Below are positions 16,864-25,916 of a stretch of 42,144 bases of DNA, in pieces. Origin of the DNA: Nocardioides sp. Lineage in GTDB: Bacteria; Actinomycetota; Actinomycetes; Propionibacteriales; Nocardioidaceae. The notes below the pieces were generated by a model. That model saw nothing but the letters and a program-made list of their open reading frames with translations, searched no databases and was not told the origin of the DNA. Numbering within the stretch: the stretch's first letter is position 1; every line of letters begins with the position of its first letter. The position numbers were made by a program, and so were the translations under genes. The stretch spans positions 1 through 42,144 of the forward strand of contig JAICHQ010000017.1 in assembly GCA_025924815.1 (NCBI GenBank), in the 5' to 3' direction.

Positions 16864-17808
16864 ATGCAGTACGCCCTCTACGTGGTACGGCGCCTGCTGA
16901 CCCTGGTGCCGGTGCTGCTCGGGATCACGTTCGTCGTGTTCCTGCTGCTCAAGCTGATCCCCGGCGACCCGGCCGTCACCTTGCTGGGCGTGCACGCGAC
17001 CCCGGCGTCGGTGGCCGAGCTGCACAAGCAGATGGGTCTGGACAAGCCGCTGTACCAGCAGTACCTCTCGTTCCTCGGCCACGCGCTGCAGGGCAACCTC
17101 GGCGTGTCCTACCAGTACCGCGGGGTGTCGGTCTCGAGCCTGGTGTTCGGCAACCTGGCGCCGACGTTGTGGCTGATCGTGGTCGGCATGTTCTTCGCCA
17201 TCGTCATCACGGTGCCGCTGGCGATGATCTCGGCCAACAAGCCGGGGAGCGCCACCGACGGCGCAGTGCGCGCCATCCCGTTGATCGGCATCGGCCTGCC
17301 GTCGTTCTGGGTCGGGGTGATGCTGATCCTGCTCCTGGGCCTGAAGGTGAAAATCCTGCCGGTCTCCGGCTTCGGGGAGGGCTTCACCGGCCACGTCCAG
17401 CACATCATCCTGCCGGCGCTCACGATCGCCCTCGCCCAGCTGCCGATCCTAATCCGCAGCCTGCGGGCCTCGATGCTGGAGGTCCTGGTCAGCGACTACA
17501 TCGTGACGGCGAAGGCGAAGGGTCTCAGCCGCTCGCGGGTGATGTTCGGTCACGCCCTTCGCAACGCCGGCGTGGCCAGCGTGACCGTTCTCGGCGTCAA
17601 CCTGGCCTACCTGATCGGGTCGACCGTCGCGGTCGAGAAGGTCTTCGCCCTCAACGGCGTCGGCTTCGAGATGTACAACGCGATCCTCGGGCGCGACCTG
17701 CCTGTCGTGCAGGCGATCACGCTGATCTTCGCGGTCCTCGTGGTCATGGTGAACCTGCTCACCGACCTCGCCCACGCCGCCCTCGATCCGCGAGTCCGGC
17801 TCGGTTGA
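16864..17808 (+). CDS. ABC transporter permease, DppB/OppB type
   Basis: A 314-residue inner-membrane permease with six predicted segments. The first begins at residue about 9 (LLTLVPVLLGITFVVFLLLK) and is followed by the typical LIPGDPA. The extended periplasmic loop contains GLDKPLYQQYLSFLG. The EAA cytoplasmic loop that contacts the ATPase is visible as DYIVTAKAKGLSRSRVMFGH. ATG 16864 gives the standard DppB N-terminus; it is 19 bp after the lipoprotein stop. Confidence 0.93.
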   Translation: MQYALYVVRRLLTLVPVLLGITFVVFLLLKLIPGDPAVTLLGVHATPASVAELHKQMGLDKPLYQQYLSFLGHALQGNLGVSYQYRGVSVSSLVFGNLAPTLWLIVVGMFFAIVITVPLAMISANKPGSATDGAVRAIPLIGIGLPSFWVGVMLILLLGLKVKILPVSGFGEGFTGHVQHIILPALTIALAQLPILIRSLRASMLEVLVSDYIVTAKAKGLSRSRVMFGHALRNAGVASVTVLGVNLAYLIGSTVAVEKVFALNGVGFEMYNAILGRDLPVVQAITLIFAVLVVMVNLLTDLAHAALDPRVRLG

Positions 17809-17821
17809 CCCGGGAGACGAG

Positions 17822-18685
17822 ATGACGACACTTCCGGCCCCGCTGCCGACCTTCGATGCGAGCACGATCAGGAAGCGAAGCGGCGAGCGCAACATCACGT
17901 TGTACGCCGGCCTGACGCTCTTCGCGCTGATCGTCCTGGCGGCGGTCTTCGCCCCCCTGCTCACCAGCGCCGACCCGCTGCAGCAGAACCTCCTCCAGGC
18001 GAGGCTCGCGCCGGGGTCGCCCGGGCACCTGCTCGGCACCGACGACCTGGGCCGCGACGTGCTGTCGCGGATCCTCTACGGCGCCAGGGTGGACCTGCGG
18101 GTCGGGGTCCTGGCGGTGGTGACGCCTCTGGTCATCGGGTCGATCCTCGGGCTGCTGTGCGGCTGGTGGGGTCGCTGGTTCGACACGATCGTGATGCGGC
18201 TGGTCGACATCGTGGTCGCCTTCCCCTTCTACGTTCTGGTCATCGCCCTGGTCTTCGCTCTCGGGCAGGGCACCAAGAGCATCTACATCGCGATCTCGGC
18301 GGTCGGCTGGGTGGCCTACTGCCGGATCGTGCGCGGCCAGGTGCTGGTGGCCAAGGAGCAGGAGTATGCGCTCGCGGCGCGGGCGAGCGGCCTGCCCACC
18401 TGGCGCATCCTGCTGCGCCACCTGCTGCCCAACGTGATCCTGCAGGCGATCGTCTACGCGATGAGCGACATCGTGCTGTCGATCCTGGCCATCGTCACCC
18501 TGAGCTATCTCGGGCTGGGCGTGGCGCCACCCTCGCCGGAGTGGGGATCGATGATCGCCGAGGGCCAGAACTCCCTGTTGACCCAGTGGTATCTGGCCAC
18601 CATCCCCGGTCTGTGCGTCGTCGTCGTCGGGCTGGCCCTGGCGCTGATCGCCGACGGCCTCGTCAACCAGTTCAACAAGAGGTAG
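17822..18685 (+). CDS. ABC transporter permease, DppC/OppC type
   Basis: A 287-residue partner permease. After a 25-residue cytoplasmic tail come TM1 (ITLYAGLTLFALIVLAAVFA) and HLLGTDDLGRDVLSRILYGAR, the hallmark of DppC proteins. The EAA loop reads EYALAARASGLPTWRILLRH. SYLGLGVAPPSPEWGSMI is the conserved segment before the last TM. It follows the DppB gene by 13 bp. Confidence 0.94.
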   Translation: MTTLPAPLPTFDASTIRKRSGERNITLYAGLTLFALIVLAAVFAPLLTSADPLQQNLLQARLAPGSPGHLLGTDDLGRDVLSRILYGARVDLRVGVLAVVTPLVIGSILGLLCGWWGRWFDTIVMRLVDIVVAFPFYVLVIALVFALGQGTKSIYIAISAVGWVAYCRIVRGQVLVAKEQEYALAARASGLPTWRILLRHLLPNVILQAIVYAMSDIVLSILAIVTLSYLGLGVAPPSPEWGSMIAEGQNSLLTQWYLATIPGLCVVVVGLALALIADGLVNQFNKR

Positions 18686-18691
18686 GCGAGG

Positions 18692-19747
18692 ATGACCGCA
18701 CCCGCGCAGTCGGGTCCCGCTGCCCCCGTGCTGGAGGCCGTCGACCTGCACGTCGAGATCCCGTTGCCGATGGGCCAGCTCAAGGCCGTCCGCGGAGTGT
18801 CCCTCTCCGTCGGAGCAGGCGAGGCCGTCGGGCTGGTCGGCGAGTCCGGGTGCGGCAAGAGCATCACGCTGCGCGCGCTGCTCGGCCTGCTACCGGTGCC
18901 GGCACGCGTCACCGGTGGCGCGTTGCTCCTCGACGGCGTCGACGTCCTCGGCATGGCCGAGCGCCGCCGGCAACGCGCGCTCACCGACGCCATCAGCATG
19001 GTGTTTCAGGACTCCCTGACCGCGCTGAACCCGGTGATGCGGGTCGGCGACCAGATCGCCGAGGTGCCGCGGCGGCGGCTGGGCATGTCCAAGGCCGAGG
19101 CGCACGCGCGCGCCATCGACCTGATGGACCAGGTCGGGATCCCCGAGCCGGAGCAGCGCTACCGCGCCTACCCACACCAGTTGTCGGGCGGCATGCGACA
19201 GCGCATCTGCATCGCCATCGCGATGTCGACCGAGCCGCGGGTCATCCTCGCCGACGAGCCCACGACGGCGCTCGACGTCACGATCCAGGCGCAGGTGCTG
19301 GCCGTCATCGACAAGCTGCGGGTCGAGCGCGAGCTCGGCCTCGTGCTGGTCAGTCACGACCTCGCGGTCGTCTCCCAGACGTGCAGCCGGATCTACGTGA
19401 TGTACGCCGGCCGGGTCGTCGAGGCGGGCCAGTCGCTGCCGTTGCTGACCCGGTCGGAGCATCCCTACACCGACGCCCTGCTGCGCTCGGTCCCCGACCC
19501 CGATGCGACCGTGGAGCGCCTGGCCTCGATCCCGGGGCAGCCGCCGATGCTGGTCGACGTACCACCGGGGTGTGCCTTCGCGCCGCGCTGCACCTTCGCG
19601 CGTGACGTCTGCACTGCGGACCCGAACCCACCGGAGCTGGAGCCGGTCAGCGTCGGCGGTTCGCACACCACGGCGTGCGTGCGGCACCAGGACATCGACC
19701 TCGCGTCCGGCGCCGTGTCCGCCTTCGTGGCCGAGAAGGAGGCGTGA
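18692..19747 (+). CDS. ABC transporter ATP-binding protein, DppD/OppD type
   Basis: A 351-residue ATPase. It has Walker [13 protein letters not shown] (about 52-63), the Q-loop [13 protein letters not shown], the signature [13 protein letters not shown] (about 163-175), Walker [13 protein letters not shown], and the H-loop [10 protein letters not shown]. The C-terminal oligopeptide-transporter extension holds cysteines in [16 protein letters not shown], which in this family can hold an iron-sulfur cluster. It ends in a TGATG overlap with the next ATPase gene. Confidence 0.94.
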   Translation: MTAPAQSGPAAPVLEAVDLHVEIPLPMGQLKAVRGVSLSVGAGEAVGLVGESGCGKSITLRALLGLLPVPARVTGGALLLDGVDVLGMAERRRQRALTDAISMVFQDSLTALNPVMRVGDQIAEVPRRRLGMSKAEAHARAIDLMDQVGIPEPEQRYRAYPHQLSGGMRQRICIAIAMSTEPRVILADEPTTALDVTIQAQVLAVIDKLRVERELGLVLVSHDLAVVSQTCSRIYVMYAGRVVEAGQSLPLLTRSEHPYTDALLRSVPDPDATVERLASIPGQPPMLVDVPPGCAFAPRCTFARDVCTADPNPPELEPVSVGGSHTTACVRHQDIDLASGAVSAFVAEKEA

Positions 19748-20853
19748 TGAGCAGCCAGGCCGGCACTCCGGCCCAGACACGTCCCGACGCCTCGGCCGGT
19801 ACGCGGCCGGAGGTGCTCGGCGTCACCGACCTCAAGCAGTACTTCGCCGTCAGTGCTCCGTGGACGGCCCGGCTGGCCCGCAGCGCACCCATCGAGCCGG
19901 TCAAGGCCGTCGACGGTGTCTCGCTGTCGCTGCGCGAGGGCGAGACGCTGGGACTGGTCGGGGAGTCGGGATGCGGCAAGTCGACGCTGAGCCGCACGAT
20001 CTTGGGTCTGTACGCCCCCACCGCCGGCGAGATCCGCTACGCCGGCACGTCGCTGTCCGGCGGGCCCTCGCGGGCCCAACGGCGCCACGTGCAGATGGTG
20101 TTCCAAGACCCCTACAGCTCGCTCAATCCCCGCATGAGCGTCGGCCAGATGCTCACCGAGCTGCTGCGCTACCACAAGATCGTGCCGTCGGCCGAGACCG
20201 GCAATCGGTGCCGGGAGCTGATGGACCTCGTCGGGCTGCCGCAGCAGGCGCTCGGCCGACGGCCGCGCCAGTTCAGCGGCGGGCAGCGCCAGCGCATCGG
20301 CATCGCCCGTGCCCTGGCGCTCGAGCCCAAGGTGCTGATCGCCGACGAGGCGGTCTCGGCTCTCGACGTCTCGGTGCAGGCCACCATCATCAACCTGCTG
20401 ATCGACCTCAAGACCGAGCTCGACCTGTCGATGGTGTTCGTCTCCCACAACATGGCGGTGGTCCGTCAGGTCAGCGACCGGGTGGCGGTCATGTATCGCG
20501 GCCGGATCGTCGAGACCGGCCCCACCGATGCGGTGTTCGGTGCGCCGAGCCATCCCTACACGAAGCTGCTGATCGGCTCGGTCCCCCGCATGCTGGCGGC
20601 GCCGACGCAGACGGCGGGTGAGAACCTCGCCGACCCCCTGGCTGCGGTCGACGGCGAGCCGGAGGCCGACGACTCGCCGTACTCCGCCCACAAGGTCGAG
20701 CACGGCGAGGGCCACGGCTGCCGGTTCCGACCCCGGTGTCCGGTCGCCTTCGACCGGTGCTCGACCGAGCCCGACCTGCTGCCGCTGCCCGGGATCACCC
20801 CCCAGTGCGCTGCCTGCTGGCATGTGGAGACCCCCGACGGAGAGCACGCATGA
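19747..20853 (+). CDS. ABC transporter ATP-binding protein, DppF/OppF type
   Basis: A 368-residue second ATPase pairing with the preceding one. It has Walker [14 protein letters not shown], the Q-loop QMVFQDPYSSLNPR, signature FSGGQRQRIGIARAL, Walker B VLIADEAVSALD (Ala-Val in place of the usual Pro-Thr) and the H-loop FVSHNMAVV. The C-terminal domain has GHGCRFRPRCPVAFDRC, the cysteine-rich OppF tail. An N-terminal extension of about 25 residues precedes the ABC domain. It overlaps the next gene by four bases (ATGA), so transporter and hydrolase are translationally coupled. Confidence 0.94.
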   Translation: MSSQAGTPAQTRPDASAGTRPEVLGVTDLKQYFAVSAPWTARLARSAPIEPVKAVDGVSLSLREGETLGLVGESGCGKSTLSRTILGLYAPTAGEIRYAGTSLSGGPSRAQRRHVQMVFQDPYSSLNPRMSVGQMLTELLRYHKIVPSAETGNRCRELMDLVGLPQQALGRRPRQFSGGQRQRIGIARALALEPKVLIADEAVSALDVSVQATIINLLIDLKTELDLSMVFVSHNMAVVRQVSDRVAVMYRGRIVETGPTDAVFGAPSHPYTKLLIGSVPRMLAAPTQTAGENLADPLAAVDGEPEADDSPYSAHKVEHGEGHGCRFRPRCPVAFDRCSTEPDLLPLPGITPQCAACWHVETPDGEHA

Positions 20854-21815
20854 CGACCCCGATCATCATCGGCAGCGAGCGCTCGGAGGCGGGGCTGCCG
20901 GCCGCGTGGGAGATCCTGCGCGACGGCGGCTCGGCGCTCGACGCGGTCGAGGAGGCGTTGCGGCGCTGCGAGGACAACCTGGCCGACCACTACGTCGGCA
21001 CCGGGGGACTGCCCAACGCCCGCGGCGAGGTCGAGCTCGACGCCTCGATCATGGTCGGCTCGAGTCGCGCCTTCGGGGCAGTCGCAGCAGTGAAGCACTA
21101 CCCCCATCCGATCTCCGTGGCCCGCGCTGTCCTCGAGCGGCTGCCCCAGCATGCGCTGCTCGTCGGCGAGGGCGCCGAGCTGTTCGCGGCGGCGTGCGGC
21201 TTCGAAACCGCGGAGCTGCTCACCGAGGAGTCGCGCCAGGAGTGGCGCGCGGCCCTGGCCGTCGGCAGCGAGGAGTCGGTGGAGGGTGAGAACACCGCGG
21301 CCGGCAGCGGCGACGTCGCCTACCGGCTGGCTGCCGCAGACCTGGTGCGCCGCCTCGCCCCGCACGAGGGGCCCTGGGGCACCATCAACGTGCTGGCGCT
21401 CGACGCCGGCGGCGAGCTGGTGACCGGGGTGTCCACCAGCGGCTACCCCTACAAGTACCCCGGCCGGGTCGGCGACTCCGCCGTCCCGGGTGCCGGCAAC
21501 TACTGCGACCTGCGCTTCGGCGCCGCCGCCTGCACCGGGCGCGGCGAGCTGTCGATGCGCGCCACCGGCGCCCGCCTGGTCGTCGACCGCCTCGCCGCGG
21601 GCGACGACCCCCCGACGGCGTGCGCGGCGATGCTGGCCGACGCAGCGCTCCTGCCCGACGAGTTCCGCGCCGAGCTGCGCACCCTCGCCCTGACCCCCGA
21701 CGGCCGGCACGGCGCCGCCGCCGGTCAGCCCGGCGCGACGTACAACGTGATGACGGTCGGCGACGCCGTGCCGAGACTCCTACCCCGCCTCTCCGTGGAC
21801 GGAGCTTCGGGATGA
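20850..21815 (+). CDS. Glycosylasparaginase-like N-terminal-nucleophile hydrolase (asparaginase type 2)
   Basis: A 321-residue member of the Ntn-hydrolase family that includes glycosylasparaginase and isoaspartyl peptidase. The chain should self-cleave before Thr178 in GPWGTINVLALD, exposing the threonine nucleophile. The substrate pocket motif GRVGDSAVPGAGNY (about 205-218) and CTGRGE (about 228-233) match glycosylasparaginase, which hydrolyses the side-chain amide of N4-substituted asparagine or aspartyl conjugates. There is no signal peptide. It begins inside the transporter operon and overlaps the methylaspartase gene. A role in freeing an aspartate-type residue from a side-chain conjugate is attractive but inferred. 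Confidence 0.88.
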   Translation: MTTPIIIGSERSEAGLPAAWEILRDGGSALDAVEEALRRCEDNLADHYVGTGGLPNARGEVELDASIMVGSSRAFGAVAAVKHYPHPISVARAVLERLPQHALLVGEGAELFAAACGFETAELLTEESRQEWRAALAVGSEESVEGENTAAGSGDVAYRLAAADLVRRLAPHEGPWGTINVLALDAGGELVTGVSTSGYPYKYPGRVGDSAVPGAGNYCDLRFGAAACTGRGELSMRATGARLVVDRLAAGDDPPTACAAMLADAALLPDEFRAELRTLALTPDGRHGAAAGQPGATYNVMTVGDAVPRLLPRLSVDGASG

Positions 21816-23056
21816 AGGTCGTCGACGTGATCGCGGTACCCGTGCGCTCGGGCTTCTTCCGCGACGATCAGGCCAGCATCCGTGAGGGCGCGGCCCACGA
21901 CGGCTTCCTCTACCAAGGACACCCGGCGACGCCGGGGTTCCGGAGGATCCGCGAGGCGGGGGTCGCCGTCTCGATCATGCTGCTGCTCGAGGACGGCCGG
22001 GTCGCCTACGGCGACTGCGCGGAGGTGCAGTACGCCGGGGTGGGCGGTCGCGCTCCCCTGATCGACCCGGGGGCCCTGATCGCCGAGATCGGCCAGGCGC
22101 TGCAGCCGCAGCTGCTGGGCCGCGACATCACGTCCTTCCGGGAGCTGGGCAACCAGATCGACGCTCTCGAGTACGGCGGCCGCCCGCTGTCGACGTCGTT
22201 GCGCTACGGCATCTCCCAGGCGCTGCTGGACGCCGCCGCCCAGTCGGCGGGGCTCACGATGGCCGAGGTGATCCGTGACGAGTACGACACGGGCGTCGTG
22301 CTGACTCCGGTGCCGCTCTACGCCCAGAGCGGCGACGAGCGCTACACCAACGTCGACAAGATGATCACCAAGCGGGTCGACGTCTTCCCGCACGGCCTGA
22401 TCAACACCGTCGAGGGCAAGCTCGGCTCCGACGGGCGACTGCTCCTGGACTACGTGCAGTGGGTGCGCGACCGCATCGTCGCGATCGGGGAGCCCGGGTT
22501 CGCGCCGGTGATCCACATCGACGTCTACGGCACGCTCGGGATCATCTTCGAGGCCGACCTGGACCGCATCGCAACCTATCTCGACGAGCTGCGGCAGCGA
22601 GCCGCGCCGTTCGCCCTCCGCCTGGAGCACCCGATCGACGCGGGTGACCGCGAGGCTCAGATCGAGACCTACGTGAAGCTGCGCGCGCTCCTGTCCGTGC
22701 GCGGCATCGACGTAGCGCTGGTCGCCGACGAGTGGTGCAACACCCTCGACGACATCCGGGCCTTCGTGGCGGCCGGGGCCGCCGACATGATCCAGGTCAA
22801 GACCCCCGACCTCGGCGGGGTCGGCAACGTGATCGAGGCACTCCTCGACGTACGCCGTGCCGGGGTCGGCGCCTTCTGCGGCGGCACCTGCAACGAGACC
22901 GACGTCTCGGCCCGCGTCAGCGCCCACATCGCGATGGCCTGCGGCGCCACCCAGGTGCTTGCCAAGCCGGGCATGGGGGTCGACGAGGGCGTGATGCTCG
23001 TGGGCAACGAGATGGCGCGGGTCGCCGCGCTGGCCCGGGCGCGACTGACCGTGTGA
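21812..23056 (+). CDS. mal: Methylaspartate ammonia-lyase
   Basis: A 414-residue enolase-superfamily lyase, the same length as the Clostridium tetanomorphum enzyme, which eliminates ammonia from L-threo-3-methylaspartate to give mesaconate (EC 4.3.1.2). The catalytic bases are at family positions: His194 in FPHGLIN and Lys330 in IQVKTPDLGG. Mg ligands are Asp238 in HIDVYG, Glu273 in LEHP and Asp306 in VADEW. Substrate-binding Gln172 (YAQSGDERY), Gln328, Thr359 and Cys360 (GGTCNET) are also present. No glutamate mutase subunit is in the window, so the usual glutamate route is not apparent. It overlaps the upstream hydrolase by four bases and probably deaminates a 3-substituted aspartate released by it. 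Confidence 0.95.
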   Translation: MKVVDVIAVPVRSGFFRDDQASIREGAAHDGFLYQGHPATPGFRRIREAGVAVSIMLLLEDGRVAYGDCAEVQYAGVGGRAPLIDPGALIAEIGQALQPQLLGRDITSFRELGNQIDALEYGGRPLSTSLRYGISQALLDAAAQSAGLTMAEVIRDEYDTGVVLTPVPLYAQSGDERYTNVDKMITKRVDVFPHGLINTVEGKLGSDGRLLLDYVQWVRDRIVAIGEPGFAPVIHIDVYGTLGIIFEADLDRIATYLDELRQRAAPFALRLEHPIDAGDREAQIETYVKLRALLSVRGIDVALVADEWCNTLDDIRAFVAAGAADMIQVKTPDLGGVGNVIEALLDVRRAGVGAFCGGTCNETDVSARVSAHIAMACGATQVLAKPGMGVDEGVMLVGNEMARVAALARARLTV

Positions 23057-23085
23057 CCCCCCCCGACGCAGAGAGAAGGACGCAG

Positions 23086-23919
23086 ATGAAGGTATGGATC
23101 TCGTGCGACATGGAAGGCGTCGCGGGCGTCTCCGACTGGTCGCAGTGCCTGTCGACCGGACACGGCTACGCCCTCGGGTGTGAGCTCATGCTCGGCGAGG
23201 TCAACGCCGCCATCGACGGCGCCGTGGCCGGTGGCGCCGACGAGATCGTCGTCAACGACTCCCACGGCGGCATGTTCAACCTCGACCCGGTTCAGCTGCA
23301 CGGTCGGGCGTCGTACCTCGCCGGGCGGCACAAGCCGCTCTACATGATGCAGGGGCTCGATGAGAGCGCCGACGCCGCCTTCCTCGTCGGCTACCACGGC
23401 TCGATCTCCGGGTCCCCGTCGGCGATGTCGCACTCCTACAACCCCGAGGTGTTCTCGGGGATCCGGGTCGACGGCCGGTGGGTGGGCGAGAGCGGCATCA
23501 ACGCCCTGGTGACCCGTCACTACGGCGTTCCGATCGCACTCGTGACCGGCGACCAGGTGACCCGAGAGGAGACGCTGCCCTTCGGTCCCGACGCGGAGTA
23601 CGCCGTGGTCAAGCAGTCGGTGACCCGGTTCTCCGCCCTCAACCGACATCCCGAGGAGGCGCGCGACCTGATCCGGGAGGCCGCCACACGCGCCGTACGT
23701 CGGGCTGCCGCCGGTGAGCTGGGCCTGCCCCACCTGGCCTCCCCGGTGCGGGTCGAGCTCGACCACCAGACCGGGGACATGGCCGAGGTGGCGACCTGGG
23801 TCGGCGGCGTGGAGCGAGTCAGCGAGCGCACCGTCGCGATCGAGGGCGACGACCTTCTCGGGGTGTTCCGTCGCTTCGTCGCCGTCAACTACATCACCCG
23901 ACAGGCGGGCGGTCGCTGA
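23086..23919 (+). CDS. M55-family D-aminopeptidase (DppA type)
   Basis: A 277-residue zinc aminopeptidase. The N-terminal SCDMEGVAGVSDW is the M55 signature carrying the Asp and Glu zinc ligands. NDSHGGMFNL and LVGYHGS hold metal-binding histidines, and TGDQVTREET is also typical. In Bacillus the family member DppA is encoded beside a dipeptide ABC transporter and cleaves D-Ala-D-Ala-type peptides. The same pairing here suggests the imported substrate contains D-amino acids or other non-standard residues. It follows the methylaspartase gene by 29 bp with AGAGAAGGA upstream. Confidence 0.93.
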   Translation: MKVWISCDMEGVAGVSDWSQCLSTGHGYALGCELMLGEVNAAIDGAVAGGADEIVVNDSHGGMFNLDPVQLHGRASYLAGRHKPLYMMQGLDESADAAFLVGYHGSISGSPSAMSHSYNPEVFSGIRVDGRWVGESGINALVTRHYGVPIALVTGDQVTREETLPFGPDAEYAVVKQSVTRFSALNRHPEEARDLIREAATRAVRRAAAGELGLPHLASPVRVELDHQTGDMAEVATWVGGVERVSERTVAIEGDDLLGVFRRFVAVNYITRQAGGR

Positions 23920-23955
23920 GCCGGTCGTCCGACCGTCTACAGAACTGGAGACCCC

Positions 23956-25650
23956 ATGACGGACGCACCCCACGAGAGCACCCGACTCGCCGAGCTCGGT
24001 GAGGCGTACTTCGCGGTGAAGCACTCCTACGACCCCTTCAACGCCACCCTGCTCGGCCTCACCGAGTTCGACGGGCTCACCGGCTCCCCGAGCGCCGAGA
24101 CCTCGGCCCAGGCCGAGGCCCGCTTCGCCGAGCTGGGGCGAGCCGCCGCCGACCTCGACCCGGGCGCGCTGAGCGACGATGAGCAGGTCGACCGGCAGGT
24201 GCTGATGGCCCTCCTGCGCGGCGCCGAGACCGACGCCCACCACAGTCTGTGGGCCGCCAACATCTCCGGCGCCGGCTACGTGAGCCGGCAGGGCACTCTG
24301 GTCGAGGCGCTGGCCGCGACCGAGGTCAAGGACTCCACCAGTGCCGATCGCTATATATCCCGGCTCGCCGGGCTGCCGGCGTACGCCCAGGAGCTGGCGG
24401 TGCGCCACCGGCACGAGCTCGCGAACGGCCGCCTGCCGACGGCCGTCGGCGTCCGCAACGCGATCGGGCAGCTCCGGTCCGAGGCCGCCGGCGGGGCCAC
24501 GTCGGCACTGCTCCGGCCGGTGGCGGGTGCGGCCGCGGACCCCTGGCGCGAGCAGGCCACGACTCTGGTCGCGACACAGGTCGGGCCGGCGTTCGGCGCG
24601 CTGGCCGACGTACTCGAGGCCGAGGCGGCGCCGGTGGCCCGTCCCGACGACAAGGTCGGCATCTGCTGGGTGCCCGGTGGCGAAGAGGGGTACGCCGCGG
24701 CGCTGGCCCAGAACACCACGACCGATCTCTCGCCCGAGCGGATCCACGCCATCGGGCTGGAGGCGCTGGCCGCGCTGGAGCAGGCCTGGGCCGAGATCGG
24801 GCAGTCGGCGTACGGGACCAGCGACCGTGCCGAAGTGGTCCGGCGACTGCGCGCCGACCCGGCGCTGCGCTTCGAGTCCCGCGAGGAGATCGTCCGCTTC
24901 GTCGCGGACGCGATGCGTCGTGCCGAGGCGGCACTGCCGCGCTACTTCCCGACCGACGTCGAGGTCGACACCTGCGACATCGTGGAGCTCAGCGCGGAGG
25001 AGTCGGCCAACAGCGCGCTGGCCTACTACCGGCCGCCCGCGACCGACGGCAGCCGCAACGGCGCCCAGTGCATCGCCACCTCCGACCCCGCGAGCCGCTA
25101 CCGCTACGAGTACGAGGCGCTCTGCTTCCACGAGTCGACTCCCGGTCATCACCTCCAGCTCGCGACCTCCCAACAGCTCGACCTGCCGCGCTACCGCCGC
25201 CACCTCGACGCCGAGGTGTGCGGCTTCAACGAGGGCTGGGGCCTCTACACCGAGCGCCTGGCCGACGAGCTCGGCCTCTACGGCGACGACTTCTCCCGGC
25301 TGGGGATGCTGTCGTTCCAGGCGCTGCGCGCCTGCCGGCTCGTGGTCGACACCGGCATGCACGCCCAGGGCTGGACGCGCCAGCGCGCCGTGGACTTCAT
25401 GTGGAAGAACACCGCGACGACCCGCGAGAACGTCGAGAACGAGATCGACCGCTACATCGTCTGGCCCGGGCAGGCGTGCGCCTACGAGATCGGCAAGCGC
25501 GAGATCCTCCGCCTGCGGGGCGAGGCCCAGGCGGCACTGGGGCCGGCGTTCGAGCTGCCCGGCTTCCACTGGGCTGTCATCCGCAACGGCGCGATCCCGC
25601 TGTCAGTAGCGGCCGCAGCCGTATCGCGGTGGATCGAGAACGCCAGGTAG
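23956..25650 (+). CDS. DUF885-family putative metallopeptidase
   Basis: A 564-residue DUF885 protein of ordinary length. The zinc-peptidase-like motif is FHESTPGHHLQLA, the HExxPGHxxQ variant of HExxH found in this family. A downstream EGWGLYTERLADELGLY segment supplies the probable third ligand, as in M3/M32-like enzymes. AENEIDRY-type and IVWPGQACAYEIGK segments are also characteristic. No signal peptide is visible, so it probably acts on cytoplasmic peptides. It is the last gene of the transporter operon. A hairpin at 25677-25724 follows. Confidence 0.9.
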   Translation: MTDAPHESTRLAELGEAYFAVKHSYDPFNATLLGLTEFDGLTGSPSAETSAQAEARFAELGRAAADLDPGALSDDEQVDRQVLMALLRGAETDAHHSLWAANISGAGYVSRQGTLVEALAATEVKDSTSADRYISRLAGLPAYAQELAVRHRHELANGRLPTAVGVRNAIGQLRSEAAGGATSALLRPVAGAAADPWREQATTLVATQVGPAFGALADVLEAEAAPVARPDDKVGICWVPGGEEGYAAALAQNTTTDLSPERIHAIGLEALAALEQAWAEIGQSAYGTSDRAEVVRRLRADPALRFESREEIVRFVADAMRRAEAALPRYFPTDVEVDTCDIVELSAEESANSALAYYRPPATDGSRNGAQCIATSDPASRYRYEYEALCFHESTPGHHLQLATSQQLDLPRYRRHLDAEVCGFNEGWGLYTERLADELGLYGDDFSRLGMLSFQALRACRLVVDTGMHAQGWTRQRAVDFMWKNTATTRENVENEIDRYIVWPGQACAYEIGKREILRLRGEAQAALGPAFELPGFHWAVIRNGAIPLSVAAAAVSRWIENAR

Positions 25651-25653
25651 ACG

Positions 25654-25679
25654 ACAACGTGTCCAGATACGCTCGTGCT
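25654..25679 (+). repeat. Right copy of the 26-bp direct repeat bordering the catabolic island
   Basis: It matches 3083-3108 at 23 of 26 positions, including an uninterrupted GTGTCCAGATACGC (25659-25672). It starts four bases after the last operon gene's stop. The remaining gap to 25916 contains no gene I can support. Confidence 0.45.
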
Positions 25680-25724
25680 CAGCTCGGAGTTCCCCGGGGA
25701 ACGGCGTCGACTTCCGAGTTGAGC
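25677..25724 (+). terminator. Hairpin after the catabolic operon
   Basis: GCTCAGCTCGGA (25677-25688) pairs with TCCGAGTTGAGC (25713-25724), 11 of 12 plus one G-T. A perfect 14-bp palindrome GTTCCCCGGGGAAC lies inside (25689-25702). There is no T-run, as is common in actinobacterial terminators. It could instead be the terminal structure of a lost insertion sequence. Confidence 0.5.
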
Positions 25725-25916
25725 GTCGCGGCGTCAGGTCTTTGTGCCGCCAGGCCGTTGGCTGCGCGTAACGGTTCGTCAGACCCAGCACGACCGCCAA
25801 CACATGGGAAAGGTCGATCGAGGGCGCCCGGCTGGTAGTGCCGGTCTCCGCCGTGGGTTCGGGTGCCGGCGATGCTGCCACCCGCCGCACGATCACGACC
25901 CGTGGCAGCGAGGCGC

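Noticed and set aside
24350..24362. ATATATC stretch inside the DUF885 gene as a possible promoter
   Set aside because: It is in frame within a conserved coding region with no matching -35 element and no gene starting downstream in a sensible place.
22669..25569. 966-codon open frame on the minus strand
   Set aside because: It lies opposite three clear genes (methylaspartase, DppA, DUF885), is compositionally biased, and has no ribosome-binding site or motif.
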